Source: Suillus spraguei
Taxonomy: Eukaryota > Basidiomycota > Agaricomycetes > Boletales > Suillaceae
NCBI GenBank assembly: GCA_016800925.1
Contig: JABCPU010000127.1
Coordinates: forward strand, 62,001-126,000
Direction: 5' to 3'
DNA length: 64,000 nt
Below the pieces are notes generated by a model, which had not been told where the DNA came from, searched no databases, and saw nothing but the letters and a program-made list of their open reading frames with translations. A program made the position numbers and the translations under genes. Below, one piece after another: positions 45,197 to 55,718 of the stretch (the stretch's first letter is position 1; every line of letters begins with the position of its first letter).

Positions 45197-45338
45197 CCAA
45201 GGCCAGGAAGGCAAAAAGAGTGCGAAGCACTCTTTTTGCCTTCCTGTGCCTTGGGCAAACAGAATTATTAGGATGAAGCCTTGGCCAGGGAGCAAAAGGA
45301 GTGCGAAGCACTCCTTTTGCTTCCTGTGCCGAAGGCAC
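45197..45338 (+). repeat. Three GAA-loop hairpins near the 3' end of unit 3
   Basis: Positions correspond exactly to those of unit 1 shifted by 2,348 bases, with the same perfect arms and GAA loops. The third hairpin ends 17 bases before the array end at 45355. Confidence 0.9.
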
Positions 45339-45728
45339 AACGGGTGGTGGACTCGTGTTGTAGAATGGTGGAGTGATGTGGTTAATAGAGATGTTATCGT
45401 AGGCAAGGCCGATAATACTGTCGAACCTAATTCACGGTCAACGGCAATTCACCAATACTGTCAACGGAAATGTACATACTTGCTAAAGGCAAATTTGAGA
45501 CCGGGTTCTTCTGTGACCTCTGCAAAGTCCTATTTATGGATAGTGAGATCACCGATGGCGAGAACGTCTGAGGAGACGTAGCCCTTTATAGAGCCACTAT
45601 TGTACTTGACGAAGAAATCGAATCCATTGGCCTGGTACGTGGAGGAACTGCCAGAATCATATTTAGTGTGAAGGAAGCACGCAATAGATGTGCACGTGGA
45701 ACTGGGGACCCAGAGGTTACTCGACCTA

Positions 45729-45857
<129 letters not shown>

Positions 45858-46391
45858 TCACATACTGGTGAGGGGGACGTCGTGTCCACCGTTGATGACC
45901 TCCTGGGTCCAGAAGAGGTCATCCTTACCAGTTGATGGACGAATGTGACGGCCAGCACCACCAGCACCCATCAACGGTAGCTGTTGGTAAGGCACTGCGC
46001 CATACTTCTCCGCAAGGTAGGCAGTCTCAAGTGAATGAGTTGGTGATACCGGTGGTAGCTTGTTAAGCTTTAGTTTGTGAACACCAGCTGAAGCAAAAGG
46101 AAGGAGGCAGAGCGTTGTGACGAATGTGGGAAGTAACATTGTGTAAATAGAGAGAGGGAGACACGGGCAAGTTTAAAGCAGTTAACGGTCTTAAATGGGG
46201 GTGCTGCTCATGATGCATCGACTTTTGGTGGGTCCCATTGTGGCGCAATGCATAACGCATAAGCCTTTGAACTACTAGTACTTTATGGCGCTAGTTCATT
46301 TCGTTAGTACTTGCTTCAATTTAGTAAAAGCGAATATGTACAGGTTGTCAAAATTTTGTCTTCTTTTACCTCAAAAGTCCCGTAACCGCAC

Positions 46392-46631
46392 ATGCCACCC
46401 ACAATCGAAGACCTTCCGGATCCTGTTGAGGAGAGGGAATTTGATGATTCGGAGTTTCTGGGTGGAGACAAAGAGATTGCAGAAGAAGCCCGAAGGCAGA
46501 TGCGGCCATTGAGAGCAGAGATATCGTGGAAGAACTACAAACGTCCGCACCCTAGTGATAAATTGGCTGAACCAGAGAAAAAAAAAGCACATCACGAAGG
46601 AGTAGGGAGCTCCCATCATTCTCAAGTATAA
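46392..46631 (+). CDS. Small acidic hypothetical protein
   Basis: A 79-codon single frame starting MPPTIEDLPDPVEEREFDDS, with an acidic first third and a Lys/His-rich end. It has no recognised domain, signal peptide or intron. Its composition looks protein-like, but there is no homologue I can name, so it is a weak call. It lies about 250 bases upstream of the divergent protease pseudogene start. Confidence 0.35.
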   Translation: MPPTIEDLPDPVEEREFDDSEFLGGDKEIAEEARRQMRPLRAEISWKNYKRPHPSDKLAEPEKKKAHHEGVGSSHHSQV

Positions 46632-46945
46632 AAGTGTGGTTTTGTGCTGTCTCTTGTGTATTTGCATTCACTCCATCTAGTTCCTGTATCGCATATGGCT
46701 CGTTCGTGTTGTATTTGTCTGTTTTACCTTGCCGAGGGTAGATAATCTGTCAGTCACCTGATGTGAACATCATGCTGTGCATGAGAAAATTGACGCTTAT
46801 ATAATGATACATGATTACGCAGACCGCTTCAATGATACAAATACACAGATACCCACTTCAAACATAGGATACAAATACACAGATTTCAACGAAGTCGCAA
46901 AAAAAAACAAATGACTGCAAACTCACTAATCCTTGGAACTGCTCG

Positions 46946-47529
46946 CTACTTGGGCAACTTCTTGTTATTTTCGGCCTCGTTGAGGTAATGCTTTGATGGA
47001 ATCAAGGCACTATCCCTCAAGATATCAATTCTTTCCGCTTTCGCTTGAAAGCTGTCATATCCTGAGACATGCCAATGATGAACCTCGAAATGGACTTCAA
47101 CTAAAGCTCCACCCAACGTTCGATTGATATCCAGGGGACTGATAGGAATTCCGTCTCGAAAAACAGGGAGAGGCAAAGCACGATGAGTGTACTTGATACC
47201 ATCAAAATCGTCTTCGAGTTCTGTTGGAATAGGCCAGTTCTCTGTAATATCATCCATCAAGGGAGCATTTGGAAGTCGCTGACTATGAGGTGAATTAGGA
47301 ATGCGAATGTTCTATGGTTAATGTTAGCAGAGATCGTTATAAGTTTTGCTTTACTTGCCTCTGGTTCAAAGACGTTAGTCACGATGCGAAGCATTTCTCC
47401 AGTTATATCTCGGATGATCATATTTCCATGATCACCTGATTTGCCAGCTACATCTTGCATTGCAGTTGTCAAAACAACAATCTCAACATGGCAGTAGACT
47501 TGACAGTAGTATCGAGACAGATTTAACAT
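46946..47529 (-). CDS. Hypothetical protein with a GC-AG intron
   Basis: Exon 1 runs from ATG 47529 (MLNLSRYYCQVYCHVEIV) to 47359, and exon 2 from 47311 to 46946. The frames join only if the intron 47312-47358 uses a GC donor (GAG|gcaagt ... catag|AAC), giving FEPE-NIRIPNSP and 178 residues. The obvious GT donor four bases downstream leads to an immediate stop. The protein has beta-rich LGGALVEVHFEVHHWHV near its C-terminus. I faintly recall similar uncharacterised Agaricomycete proteins; the function is unknown. Confidence 0.5.
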
Positions 47530-48064
47530 GGTCCCGCTCTATGAGGCGCGTAATCTCTAGTCAAAATAGTTCGAACTGAACGTGCTGCATTAATAAGATT
47601 TAATATTTTACTTAGCACGAGAATTTCGAGCTACGTATTTCTTTATGGACGATGATTTGGTAAACGATGTAGTGACTGAAGAAGTGTAAGGACGATGAAG
47701 TACGAATATAATTGATAGCATTCACTCATGCAAAATGAATGATATGAATTAGAACGGAGCAAGGTCATAAGTTCGCACAGCGAACCCCTAGTGTATCACT
47801 TTCTCTCTGGTGTACCGTCAGGACTCAGGACTAATTAATGACTCACGCAGTCTTCGCACCTTGCCAGAAGAAGCTGATAGTGGTATCATAACCGTTCGTG
47901 CCTAATTTCCGCCGCCTAGTCTATTAGTAGTCTAGCACAAACTTTGATTGGAATGGAAGAGTAAACCGATCTCGCGTCCGAGAGAGCCCTCTTGTTTGGC
48001 AAGTATAATATGGCCTTTCTCCTAGTCCTATCTTGCAAACTTACTCAGCTCTGCTCTTCTGACC
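47530..48064. other. Intergenic; shared promoter region of the small-protein pair
   Basis: The last approximately 130 bases (aatggaagagtaaaccg ... ctctgctcttctgacc) are similar to 49610-49748 before the second gene, so the duplication included the promoter. Confidence 0.6.
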
Positions 48065-48682
48065 ATGTCAAGTTGTACTTTCCCGGATTCAGGAAACTAT
48101 ATGATTGAGAATGCCGACTCCAAGGGGACATTTTTCACAGTGGAAAACGGGAGTGTCTGTCTCAAATCGAAAGACCCCAAAAGCGTGCAAGTCGTGCGTC
48201 AGGCTCTTGGTTTCCTGCGCTACTGCAGCTGCTCACAGCTGTATAGTGGAAGCTCACAATCGACAACAGTTGGGTGAAATTCCAGGGCGTACCGCCCGAT
48301 GGAAAGGAAGGAAAAGTTATTGATGTCAACACGGGGGTATGTTTGTTGTATTTTGTTTGATGTACGAGAATCCTCCTGACTCATCCAGGCGTCTACACTG
48401 GTTTACGGTGGTGGCATATTGGAGGACTTTCGGCTGGAGAACGCCTCCAACGGTACCTTTCGGTACGTGCTTCTGACAACTGGTGTAGGTTCAGCGTTGA
48501 GTGCTACCTCCAGGGTGACGTTTCTGTACTATGAACTAGGCATGTACTGGAAAATTAATGGGAACTCAGTAGGTCTTGATATTAACCAGTCTGCGCTGCC
48601 GCTTACAAGACGTGTACAGGTCGCGTTCACCAGCAACCAGACTTATGCAGCGAACTGGAAGTTGACGAAGTGTTCGAAATGA
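48065..48682 (+). CDS. Small lectin-like (possible beta-trefoil) protein, copy 1
   Basis: Three exons: 48065-48190, 48247-48336 and 48389-48682, with introns of 56 and 52 bases, all phase 0. The product is 169 residues with no signal peptide. It starts MSSCTFPDSGNYMIENADSK, and the exon junction creates a Q-W pair (SVQ|WKLTID). The C-terminal half contains GGGILEDFRLENASNGTF and a closing ANWKLTKCSK. The opening G-x-Y-x-I-x-N and Q-W resemble fungal beta-trefoil lectins or mycocypin-type inhibitors, but the fold assignment is a guess. It appears intact. The tandem paralogue is 1.1 kb downstream. Confidence 0.7.
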
Positions 48683-49748
48683 TGCACTGAAGAATGACAT
48701 TCCGATTTTGGCGATAAATTGTGTCTATACGACGTGTAGCATACATCTTGACTGAATATAACAGGTATGCAAATTGCCAATGGACCGAGATACTTCTGGA
48801 GGGACGAGGGGTCTTTGTCGCCATAAGTATTTTGTTCCGTTAGATTGTGGTCACGAATTATAATACATAGCTAATGCTTCTAAAGTGCATTCAACTCCAC
48901 GCAGAGCGAGACGTGACGGTGAACAATTCCATGTTACCGAAACTTTAGTAGTGAGTTCAATTTCTGCTTCATTAATATTATTGATTCATTCTGTGATGCA
49001 GAGTAGACGTTCTCTGGTTAGTACTATGATCTCTCGTTGCTGTCGGTCGCACTCTACAAACCCGCTCTCTCTCGGCAGATAGAGTCTGGGGAGTGTTTTC
49101 AAATGAGTAATTATAAGGTACGTGATATGATCCTGTAAAAGATAAATAATTCGACTTGTTCCTTTGAACGTTGACGTGTCGACAAGCCACAAGCTTCAGA
49201 TCCTTCAGATTAGCTTCGTAGTATGTGGACCCGCACTGTGCCATGGTGTTGGGGACAGGGTTTTTGCCTGAAAATGACAAGTCAAGTACTCCGATGGTTT
49301 TCAATGTCTGACTATGAATATCCTCACCTTTTCACTTCTCACTAACCCTTCTTGTACCTCTGTCAACGTGCTCTCTCATCGTTTTTGAATGGGTCGTCGT
49401 CAATCTGCAAATTGCACGTGCGCCAAATCTGGACTGCCATACTCCACAATGCTCTTCAACTTCTGACAATGCCATCCCTTCATATTTCGCCACCGAGAGA
49501 GCGTTTGGCAAGTTGAGTCAAGACTAAGTACTATTGACTCACGGTTCGCTATTCCTTGCATCCGCACTATCATAACCATTCATTTAGAACTAATCTAGTA
49601 ATAGCCTAGCAAGATTGGAATGGAAGACTCAAGAGTAAACCGAACTCGCGTCCCAGAGCCCCAGTATAATAGACGATTGATAAGCCCAGTCTGGCCTTTT
49701 TCCTAGTCCTAGTATCTCACACACATACTCAACTCTGCTCTTTTGACC
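48683..49748. other. Spacer between tandem paralogues
   Basis: No coding feature was recognised. The last approximately 140 bases match the upstream region of copy 1. The remainder is not obviously duplicated. Confidence 0.5.
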
Positions 49749-50370
49749 ATGTCGAGTTGTACTCTCCCGGATTCAGGAAACTATATGATTGAGAACACCG
49801 ACTCCAGGGGGAATTTTTTGACTGTTGAAAACGGGAAAATCTGTCTCAAATCGAAAGACTCTAAAAGCGCGCAAGTCGTGCGTCAGGCTCCCTGTTTCCT
49901 GTGTCAACACAGCTAATCACAGACACGTAGTGGAAAATCACGGCCATTGAGGAGAATTGGGTGAATTTCCAAGGCGTACCCCCGATGGAACGGAAGGAAA
50001 ACCTATTGCTGCTGATATGGGGGTAAGTTTGCTGAATTTTGTTTGATGTACAAAACTCCTCCTGACTTATATCCAGAACTACATACTGTTCTACGGTGAT
50101 GGCGCAATGGAGGACTTTCGGCTGGAGAACGCCACTGATGATACTTTTCGGTACGTGCTTCTAGCAGCTGGTGTTGGTTCAGCATTGAGTGCTGCCTTCA
50201 GGGTGGCGTTTAAGCACTGTGGGATGGGCATGTACTGGCAGATCATCACTGGGAGATTGGTAAGTCTTGACGTTAATCAGTTTGTGCCGCTGCTTACAAG
50301 ATGTGTACAGGTGATCACCAACATCCTGACTTATGCAGCGAAATGGAAGTTGACGAAATGTTCCCAATAG
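49749..50370 (+). pseudogene. Small lectin-like protein, copy 2 (frameshifted)
   Basis: Same exon layout: 49749-49874, 49931-50022 and 50077-50370. Exons 1 and 3 keep their lengths (126 and 294), but exon 2 is 92 bases and not a multiple of three. The lesion is at gtacccccgatgg, where copy 1 has gtaccgcccgatgg. Exon 3 still encodes AMEDFRLENATDDTFRYV and AAKWKLTKCSQ. It is either a pseudogene, a gene with another splice choice, or a sequence error of one base. The promoters of the two copies are alike. Confidence 0.65.
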
Positions 50371-50654
50371 TGCACTGAACAACGAGATATCCCAATTTTG
50401 GCAATATATTTGTATCCACATCTTTCCGAATATAACAGGACCGAAATACTTCTGGAGGGATGATGGGTCTTTGTCGTCGTATTTTGCTCGGCTGTAATGT
50501 GGTCACGAATTGTAATATACGGTTAGTGCTTCTATGGTGTATTTAACTCCACTCACCAGAAAGACCGATTTGATATTGGTCGAGACTTGTGCGGTGAGTC
50601 CACAGGCACTCTATCCCCGCCTTATTCTAGCGCAAAATTGACGTTCTCTGATTA

Positions 50655-50855
50655 CAGTGTGTTGCAGTACGACTTTTTCAAAAATTTGGCCTCGCTACCT
50701 TTCCGGCACTTTTAGATCCTAATTAAGTCAACTTGACCGAGGTTTTAAGCCATAATTGGTGTGAATATGAGCAAATCAGGATGTAAAAGTGCCGGTAAAG
50801 GTAGTGAGGCCAAATTTTTGAAAAAGTCGTGCTGCAATCTCATATGCAACACACT
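50655..50855. mobile_element. 201-bp MITE with TA target duplication
   Basis: The ends CAGTGTGTTGCAGTACGAC and its near-complement (gtcgtgctgcaatctcatatgcaacacactg, with a small insertion) form terminal inverted repeats of about 65-70 bp that also include tttttcaaaaatttggcctc. The element is flanked by TA at 50653-50654 and 50856-50857, as expected for Tc1/mariner-type elements. The short centre has no coding capacity. Confidence 0.88.
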
Positions 50856-51079
50856 GTAATATCATGATGTGGCATTGCCATCGGTCGCAATTGAACGTCC
50901 AGTTGTTGTCAACTTGAGTTTCTCGATCAACCTCACCCCGGCGTTTAGCGTAGTGGCTTCACTCAAGTGACACTGAGCCGTTATGGAAGATCACCCTATT
51001 TGCAATGATGTCGAGTACATTGTTCCACATATATTGATTATAATACATTGTTTCCTTTCAGATAAACGAAATAAATCTG

Positions 51080-53144
51080 TCAATTATGCTCCATGGTTGA
51101 GAAACCAATATCCACGCTCGCCCTCATGCGATCGCCGTAACGAATCGTCAAGAAAATAATCCTACGAAAGAAAATTCGAAGCGGTGCTATGTCAGTATCA
51201 CCAGTCTTGTCGTTGAAAAAACCCTCACCCTTGTCCAATGACCGCAAGGACAGCCGCGAGGATGTCCGTCCATGCAACACCTATGCGCTCGATCGATGGA
51301 ATGATAAGAGCAGACGCAATAGATAAAATGAGCGACTTGCTCGCCCTGACAGGAACATGAACGAGTTCAAGTTTGATAGTCACTTAATATCATGGAGACT
51401 GACTTGTAAGCAGCTGTGGCCTCTGCGCTTCGAGAATGCACCATGTCCGCAATATAAAAATTGATAGGACTCAACACTAAGTCGGTCTATAAAAATCAGT
51501 GAGTTCCTTGATGCATGTGAGAAGATCTAGCCGGAAGGACTTACACCCACTCCATTCGCATAAATGCATAATATATGCAGCGCAAGGCCGATCGGGCCCC
51601 CGATATACGTCGTGATTAGTCCGGACGCCCAAATGGACAACGGGACCATGAACAGCCCTCCGATCCAAGTAGCTCTCAAACGGTCTTCGGGGCACCACAT
51701 TCCTCTGCGCTTCTCCTGCCATCTTCTGACTACAATGTCCGATAGGCGGCCAGCAACCAGAGCTCCGGCTGTTAAAAATTGTATTAGTGGATGAGTACTA
51801 TGCTCTGCACCTACTGAAACTTCCCAGTCCACTTGGGAAGAAACACGCCCCGATGATAGTCTCGTCCTTGATCCCATACTGGATGCCCTATGCCACAATC
51901 AGGATGCGGGATGGAAGACGATTGTCAACTTACAATAGTATATGCCATCGGTACGAGGAGAACTACATTGTTTTATATGAGAATGCACTGCACAATCAGT
52001 AATAAATATCAACACACCATAGTTACTGATGAACACTAGAGCCGCCGCAAACATCTACACCTCAGACATTAAGAGTTTGTGCTGACGCAAGGCAAATGCA
52101 CTCACAACCGCGCACAAGTTCGGACTCAGAAGCAACCAGAGACTGCTCAAAGGATTCACCCATGTAATATGGATCCATCTCCTGCGTGTCAGTTTATCAA
52201 TGCCCAGAATGCCGGGATGACTCGTCTCAGGCAACAAAAGGTATACGATAAGCATCTCGAGCAAGCCCCATGTACCGATACAGTAGTGAAAATTACGCCA
52301 GGACCAAAACTGTGTTGCTGCACCTGTCCGAACGTATTTCTAGTGTCGGTGGTCATAAATATTCAGAATATATTTACCTCCAAGAAATGGGGCAATAGCG
52401 TTCCCGAGAAGTGTGACCTGAGATAGCCATGTCAGTACAAAAAAGTCATTCAAAATCATGATGATCCCTCACAGCGATGAATATCCCAGTAGCAGTCCCC
52501 CTCTCCTCCAATTTATAAATGTCACCAATCACACCAATCCCCAACGAGAACGCCCCAGCGCATCCAAAAGTCTGCATGAATCGCCAGAATAACAAACCCT
52601 GCAACGAAGTGGACAATGCTACACCACAGCTCCCAATGCATAGAAACGGTATTCCCCAAAGATATATTGATCGGCGTCCGTCTGTACTAGGGTTAGAACT
52701 CAAAACTACCACAAGTCCAAGACACGTTGCGGATGCACGCACAGAAAGATGCATAAGCAGTCCAAACCAACCCTCCTATGGCATTAGCAAAGATTGTTAG
52801 GCTGAAGGCCAAGCTAGGAAATCGGTCGATCACTAAATATTAGTATATCAGACCTGAGCACACAACACGCACCTGACGACAGCATGCGTTAAGTTGAGAT
52901 CTTTAGCTATTTGAGGGATGGAAGGCACGAAACTCGCTTCGACGAACGCTGATCAATGACCAAGCCAGTATGGCGCCTCTGCGTTAGTCACTTTATTTAT
53001 GATAACTTCCAGTAGGTACTCACTAGACAACAATCCCATCAAAGACACGTGAAACAAAATCAACCTCTTTTGACCTGGCACAAATCTGTTATAAATAGCT
53101 TCATGCGCGGTAGCCACGAGTAGCTGGCTTTCTTCTGAAACCAT
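51080..53144 (-). CDS. MFS transporter, DHA1 type, copy 3
   Basis: Start ATG 53144 (MVSEESQLLVATAHEAIYNR), end TGA at 51080-51082 (GFSTMEHN). It shares the landmarks of the other copies: GDIYKLEERGTATGIFIA, PETSHPGILGIDKLTRRRW, GALVAGRLSDIVVRRWQEKR and WIGGLFMVPLSIWASGLITT. It is more diverged; for example, exon 2 begins with changed sequence near 52930-52945 (gaaactcgcttcgacgaacg), and I could not confirm that FVPSIPQIAKDL is joined in frame. It may be functional or in early decay. It lies beside the MITE. Confidence 0.75.
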
Positions 53145-54065
53145 CGTGAATCGTGAACTGAGCTGATAACGCGGAACATGTTTATATCAAGAGCCTTGCT
53201 CGCTTCCTGCATGAGGTAAGATTCAAATCCACCATCCAGCCGGTCAAATAACGCAAAGGACCGCTCGGCAGTTCTGTGTGACTGTAATCTCCATCGCATT
53301 CGATTCTGCGGTACAAATACATGAGCTAAAGTACGACCTCCTCATCATCACAAGACAAGTTGAGCCTTTGACTCGAATGCCCGCAATAAGCCAGGCTGAA
53401 AATTCCAACCATGACCACCCAATGTTTACACCATGTTTAGGGCCGGAATGGAAGTGAAAAACTACAAGGATATTATATAAACTATACCATGAGGTCTGGC
53501 TGTGCTCTATGGAGATTAAAGTTCATCAGGCTGGCAATGAAAAGACAGAGGGATGCTGTCACTGCCGGTCAGGACTGCGGCAAACCCAAGGCCAAACCTC
53601 TCTATAGCGGGAGGTGGCGGCTCTATCTGAAGGACTGATTACGACAACCCAGCCGAGGACTAGTACCACTACGAGCCAGGACTCCTGCCAGTGCTAGACA
53701 CCTGGCCCTTTCTAGGACCTGCGGCAGACCACCCTGCTGCACCTGCCCCCTCTCCAAATGCAACCGCCCCCGTTGCACCATGAAAAACGAATGCGTGGGA
53801 GTGCGAGGACCTGCCTTGGTGCAGTGGACTCATCAACAACCATACAACATAGCAAGGAAATTTCAAAAGCGTGTTACATCAAACTCGCCGGATTCGGACT
53901 GGTGCAGTGTAGTTCGCTTGAGCTCAGTGAGTCACCCGTTTGTCATGATCCATGCTGTTGCAATCAGGTGAGTGCTCCCTGCAAGGCCTCATTGTACATC
54001 GCGCCTCCTAGTAAAACATAAATAGTGGACATGATGTATACGAGAGGCCAAACTGACATCCAATA
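53145..54065. other. Intergenic; no recognised gene
   Basis: A GC-rich stretch at about 53540-53830 has short open frames on both strands without family resemblance. This is probably the regulatory region of the divergently arranged genes. Confidence 0.45.
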
Positions 54066-55718
54066 ATGCGCTTAGTACTTCTCTGCGCCTTTCCTTACCT
54101 CGTTGGAGTTATCCAAGCTACACCTACAACAAATACAACTACTAACGACAGTTTGAAATCCCCATCGTTCACGACAAGAACCCTATGAGAAATTGTCTCC
54201 AGCTCCGTTCTTACTATATTCGCGTGTATCTGCACTGCCATTCATCCTAATATTCCGAGCCCCAAAGACAGCACCCTTCATATCCTAAGGCGGCGACTTT
54301 GGATCATGGTAGTGGCACTGCTCGCTCCTCAACTAATTGTTGTATGGACTACACGCCAATGGTTCAGTGTTCGTCTAGTCACGAAAAGTTCGAGGGATAT
54401 GCCGACATTAGTCCGCAGTCGGAGTCTCATGATCATCAAGGTGAGTTGTGCTTTTGGAAACTCTGCATCTCACAACTCACTATATACGTCCTTAGAAAAT
54501 AATGTTGTTGAAGCACCTAATCCTCTCGCCTTTCGCTTCTTTCGCACCGATGATGTATTTCGCCCCGTTAACTTCTTTAGCCTCCTTCGCGAGGCGCTTG
54601 CTAAAGGTGCATCATGCGTACTGGCGTCTCTTCGGCATTTCCCTCGTACTATCACGAATGGGGTCAAAAGGTTGGTTAAGGCTGATTTTCGAGAGCAATC
54701 TGAAGGTAAGCCAGATTTGTGCTCACTCAAACACTGGCCCATGTGCATCCTTAGATAATATGTGGACTCAGGCGCACAGCTTCTTTGTGCTGATGGGTGG
54801 TTTCATGCTTCATGCGGACGGGGAACCCTACTGTCCACTACAGCCTGATCACATGCTCAAACTGATACGTGAAGGGTGCATCGACGCCCCTACGCTAACA
54901 GAAACCGAGATTGATGACAAGAGCAAAGGAAATGTGATATCGAAAGGACTGGTCGTCCTTCAAGTGACCTGGTTTGCTATGCAGTTCGTTACCCGCATCA
55001 TCTATCACCTCAGAATTACCCAGCTCGAAGTGGGGACATCCACTTTTGCGGTTTTTGTTTTCTTAACTTATGCTATGTGGTGGAACAAACCTCTCGATGT
55101 GCGATGTCCACATCCGGTGTACTGGAAGTCGACCGAGTCAAGGCCAGAGGATCACATTGAGTATGTATGCACCTCAATAATTATACGGCTACTGATTATG
55201 TCTGCCTTAGTATTCCCGACGCAGACGAACTTGAACTCGTTCAGCTTGGGATCTGGTCTCTGTTTTTACGCCCACCTATGGAACTGATGGGCTTTTTCAT
55301 GTCCGTTCCTACATCTCGAAGGCTTCGGGTCCGAACACTTGATGGCAGTGTTGATCCGGAAGATTCGGACAAGGTAGTTCTTGTACTTGTTGTGATGCTA
55401 TTGGAAACCATGTTTGCCGCCATGGATTGTATGGCTTGGTCTTGTCCCTTCCCTACGTACCAGGAAGAGGGGTTATGGCACATCAGTACCGTTGCACTGA
55501 TTTGCGCACCCTGGCTTTGTACATTCAGTTTATTTATCGCGAACGCCCTGGAAACATCACTTACGTCTTTTATCCGGTTCTGTGCATTAGGTAGCGTCTA
55601 CTACGTCATGGCACGTGCCATGATCTTGGTACTTATGCTTACCACTTTACGCGATCTTCCTCATGACTCGGACGTATTCGACACGATGCAGTGGACTAGT
55701 TTAGTACCGCATTTGTAG
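54066..55718 (+). pseudogene. Agaricomycete multi-pass membrane protein, early TGA
   Basis: ATG 54066 opens a signal peptide (MRLVLLCAFPYLVGVIQA), and codon 41 is TGA (54186-54188) where TTRTLWDIV-like Trp is expected. Beyond it the frame continues: VLTIFACICTAIHPNIPSPK, RRLWIMVVALLAPQLIVVWT, then exons with HSFFVLMGGFMLHADGEPYC, ITQLEVGTSTFAVFVFLTYA and MWWNKPLDVRCPHPVYW, and a last exon with several hydrophobic segments ending TSLVPHL at 55718. The introns are GT-AG. This is a family I recall from many mushroom genomes, with no known function. Apart from the TGA the gene looks intact, so it is a recent pseudogene, a readthrough gene or a base error. Confidence 0.72.

Larger units (their letters stand above)
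41144..45355 (+). mobile_element. Helitron-like non-autonomous tandem array inserted in the PEP4-like gene
   Basis: 4,212 bp with sharp ends. The left end starts TCTATAAAGTAAGG immediately after host A41143; the right end is ...GGTGGTGGACTCG before host T45356. Removing it gives an in-frame host codon series (FYN-M-M-IEQG) with no target duplication. A 13-nt hairpin GTGCC-GAA-GGCAC lies 17 nt from the right end. 5'-TC, A|T insertion, a 3' subterminal hairpin and head-to-tail concatemers are Helitron hallmarks; the final CTCG differs from the canonical CTRR. The array is unit 1 (41144-43007), two 210-bp 5' fragments (43008-43217, 43218-43427) and unit 3 (43428-45355), all the same orientation. 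No Rep/helicase gene is present, so it would depend on a helper elsewhere. Confidence 0.72.
43428..45355 (+). repeat. Array unit 3 (full unit with different cargo)
   Basis: 1,928 bp with the same start and end as unit 1. The first approximately 190 bp resemble the 210-bp fragments. The middle differs from unit 1: a short open frame at 43782-43967, then a much longer heptamer satellite. The last approximately 420 bp (44935-45355) are nearly identical to 42590-43007, including the hairpins at 45197-45338. Confidence 0.78.

Noticed and set aside
41144..45355. Reading the insertion as an LTR or TIR transposon
   Set aside because: The ends are not inverted or direct long repeats of each other, and no target duplication is visible. 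The repeated internal starts and ends fit a head-to-tail concatemer better.
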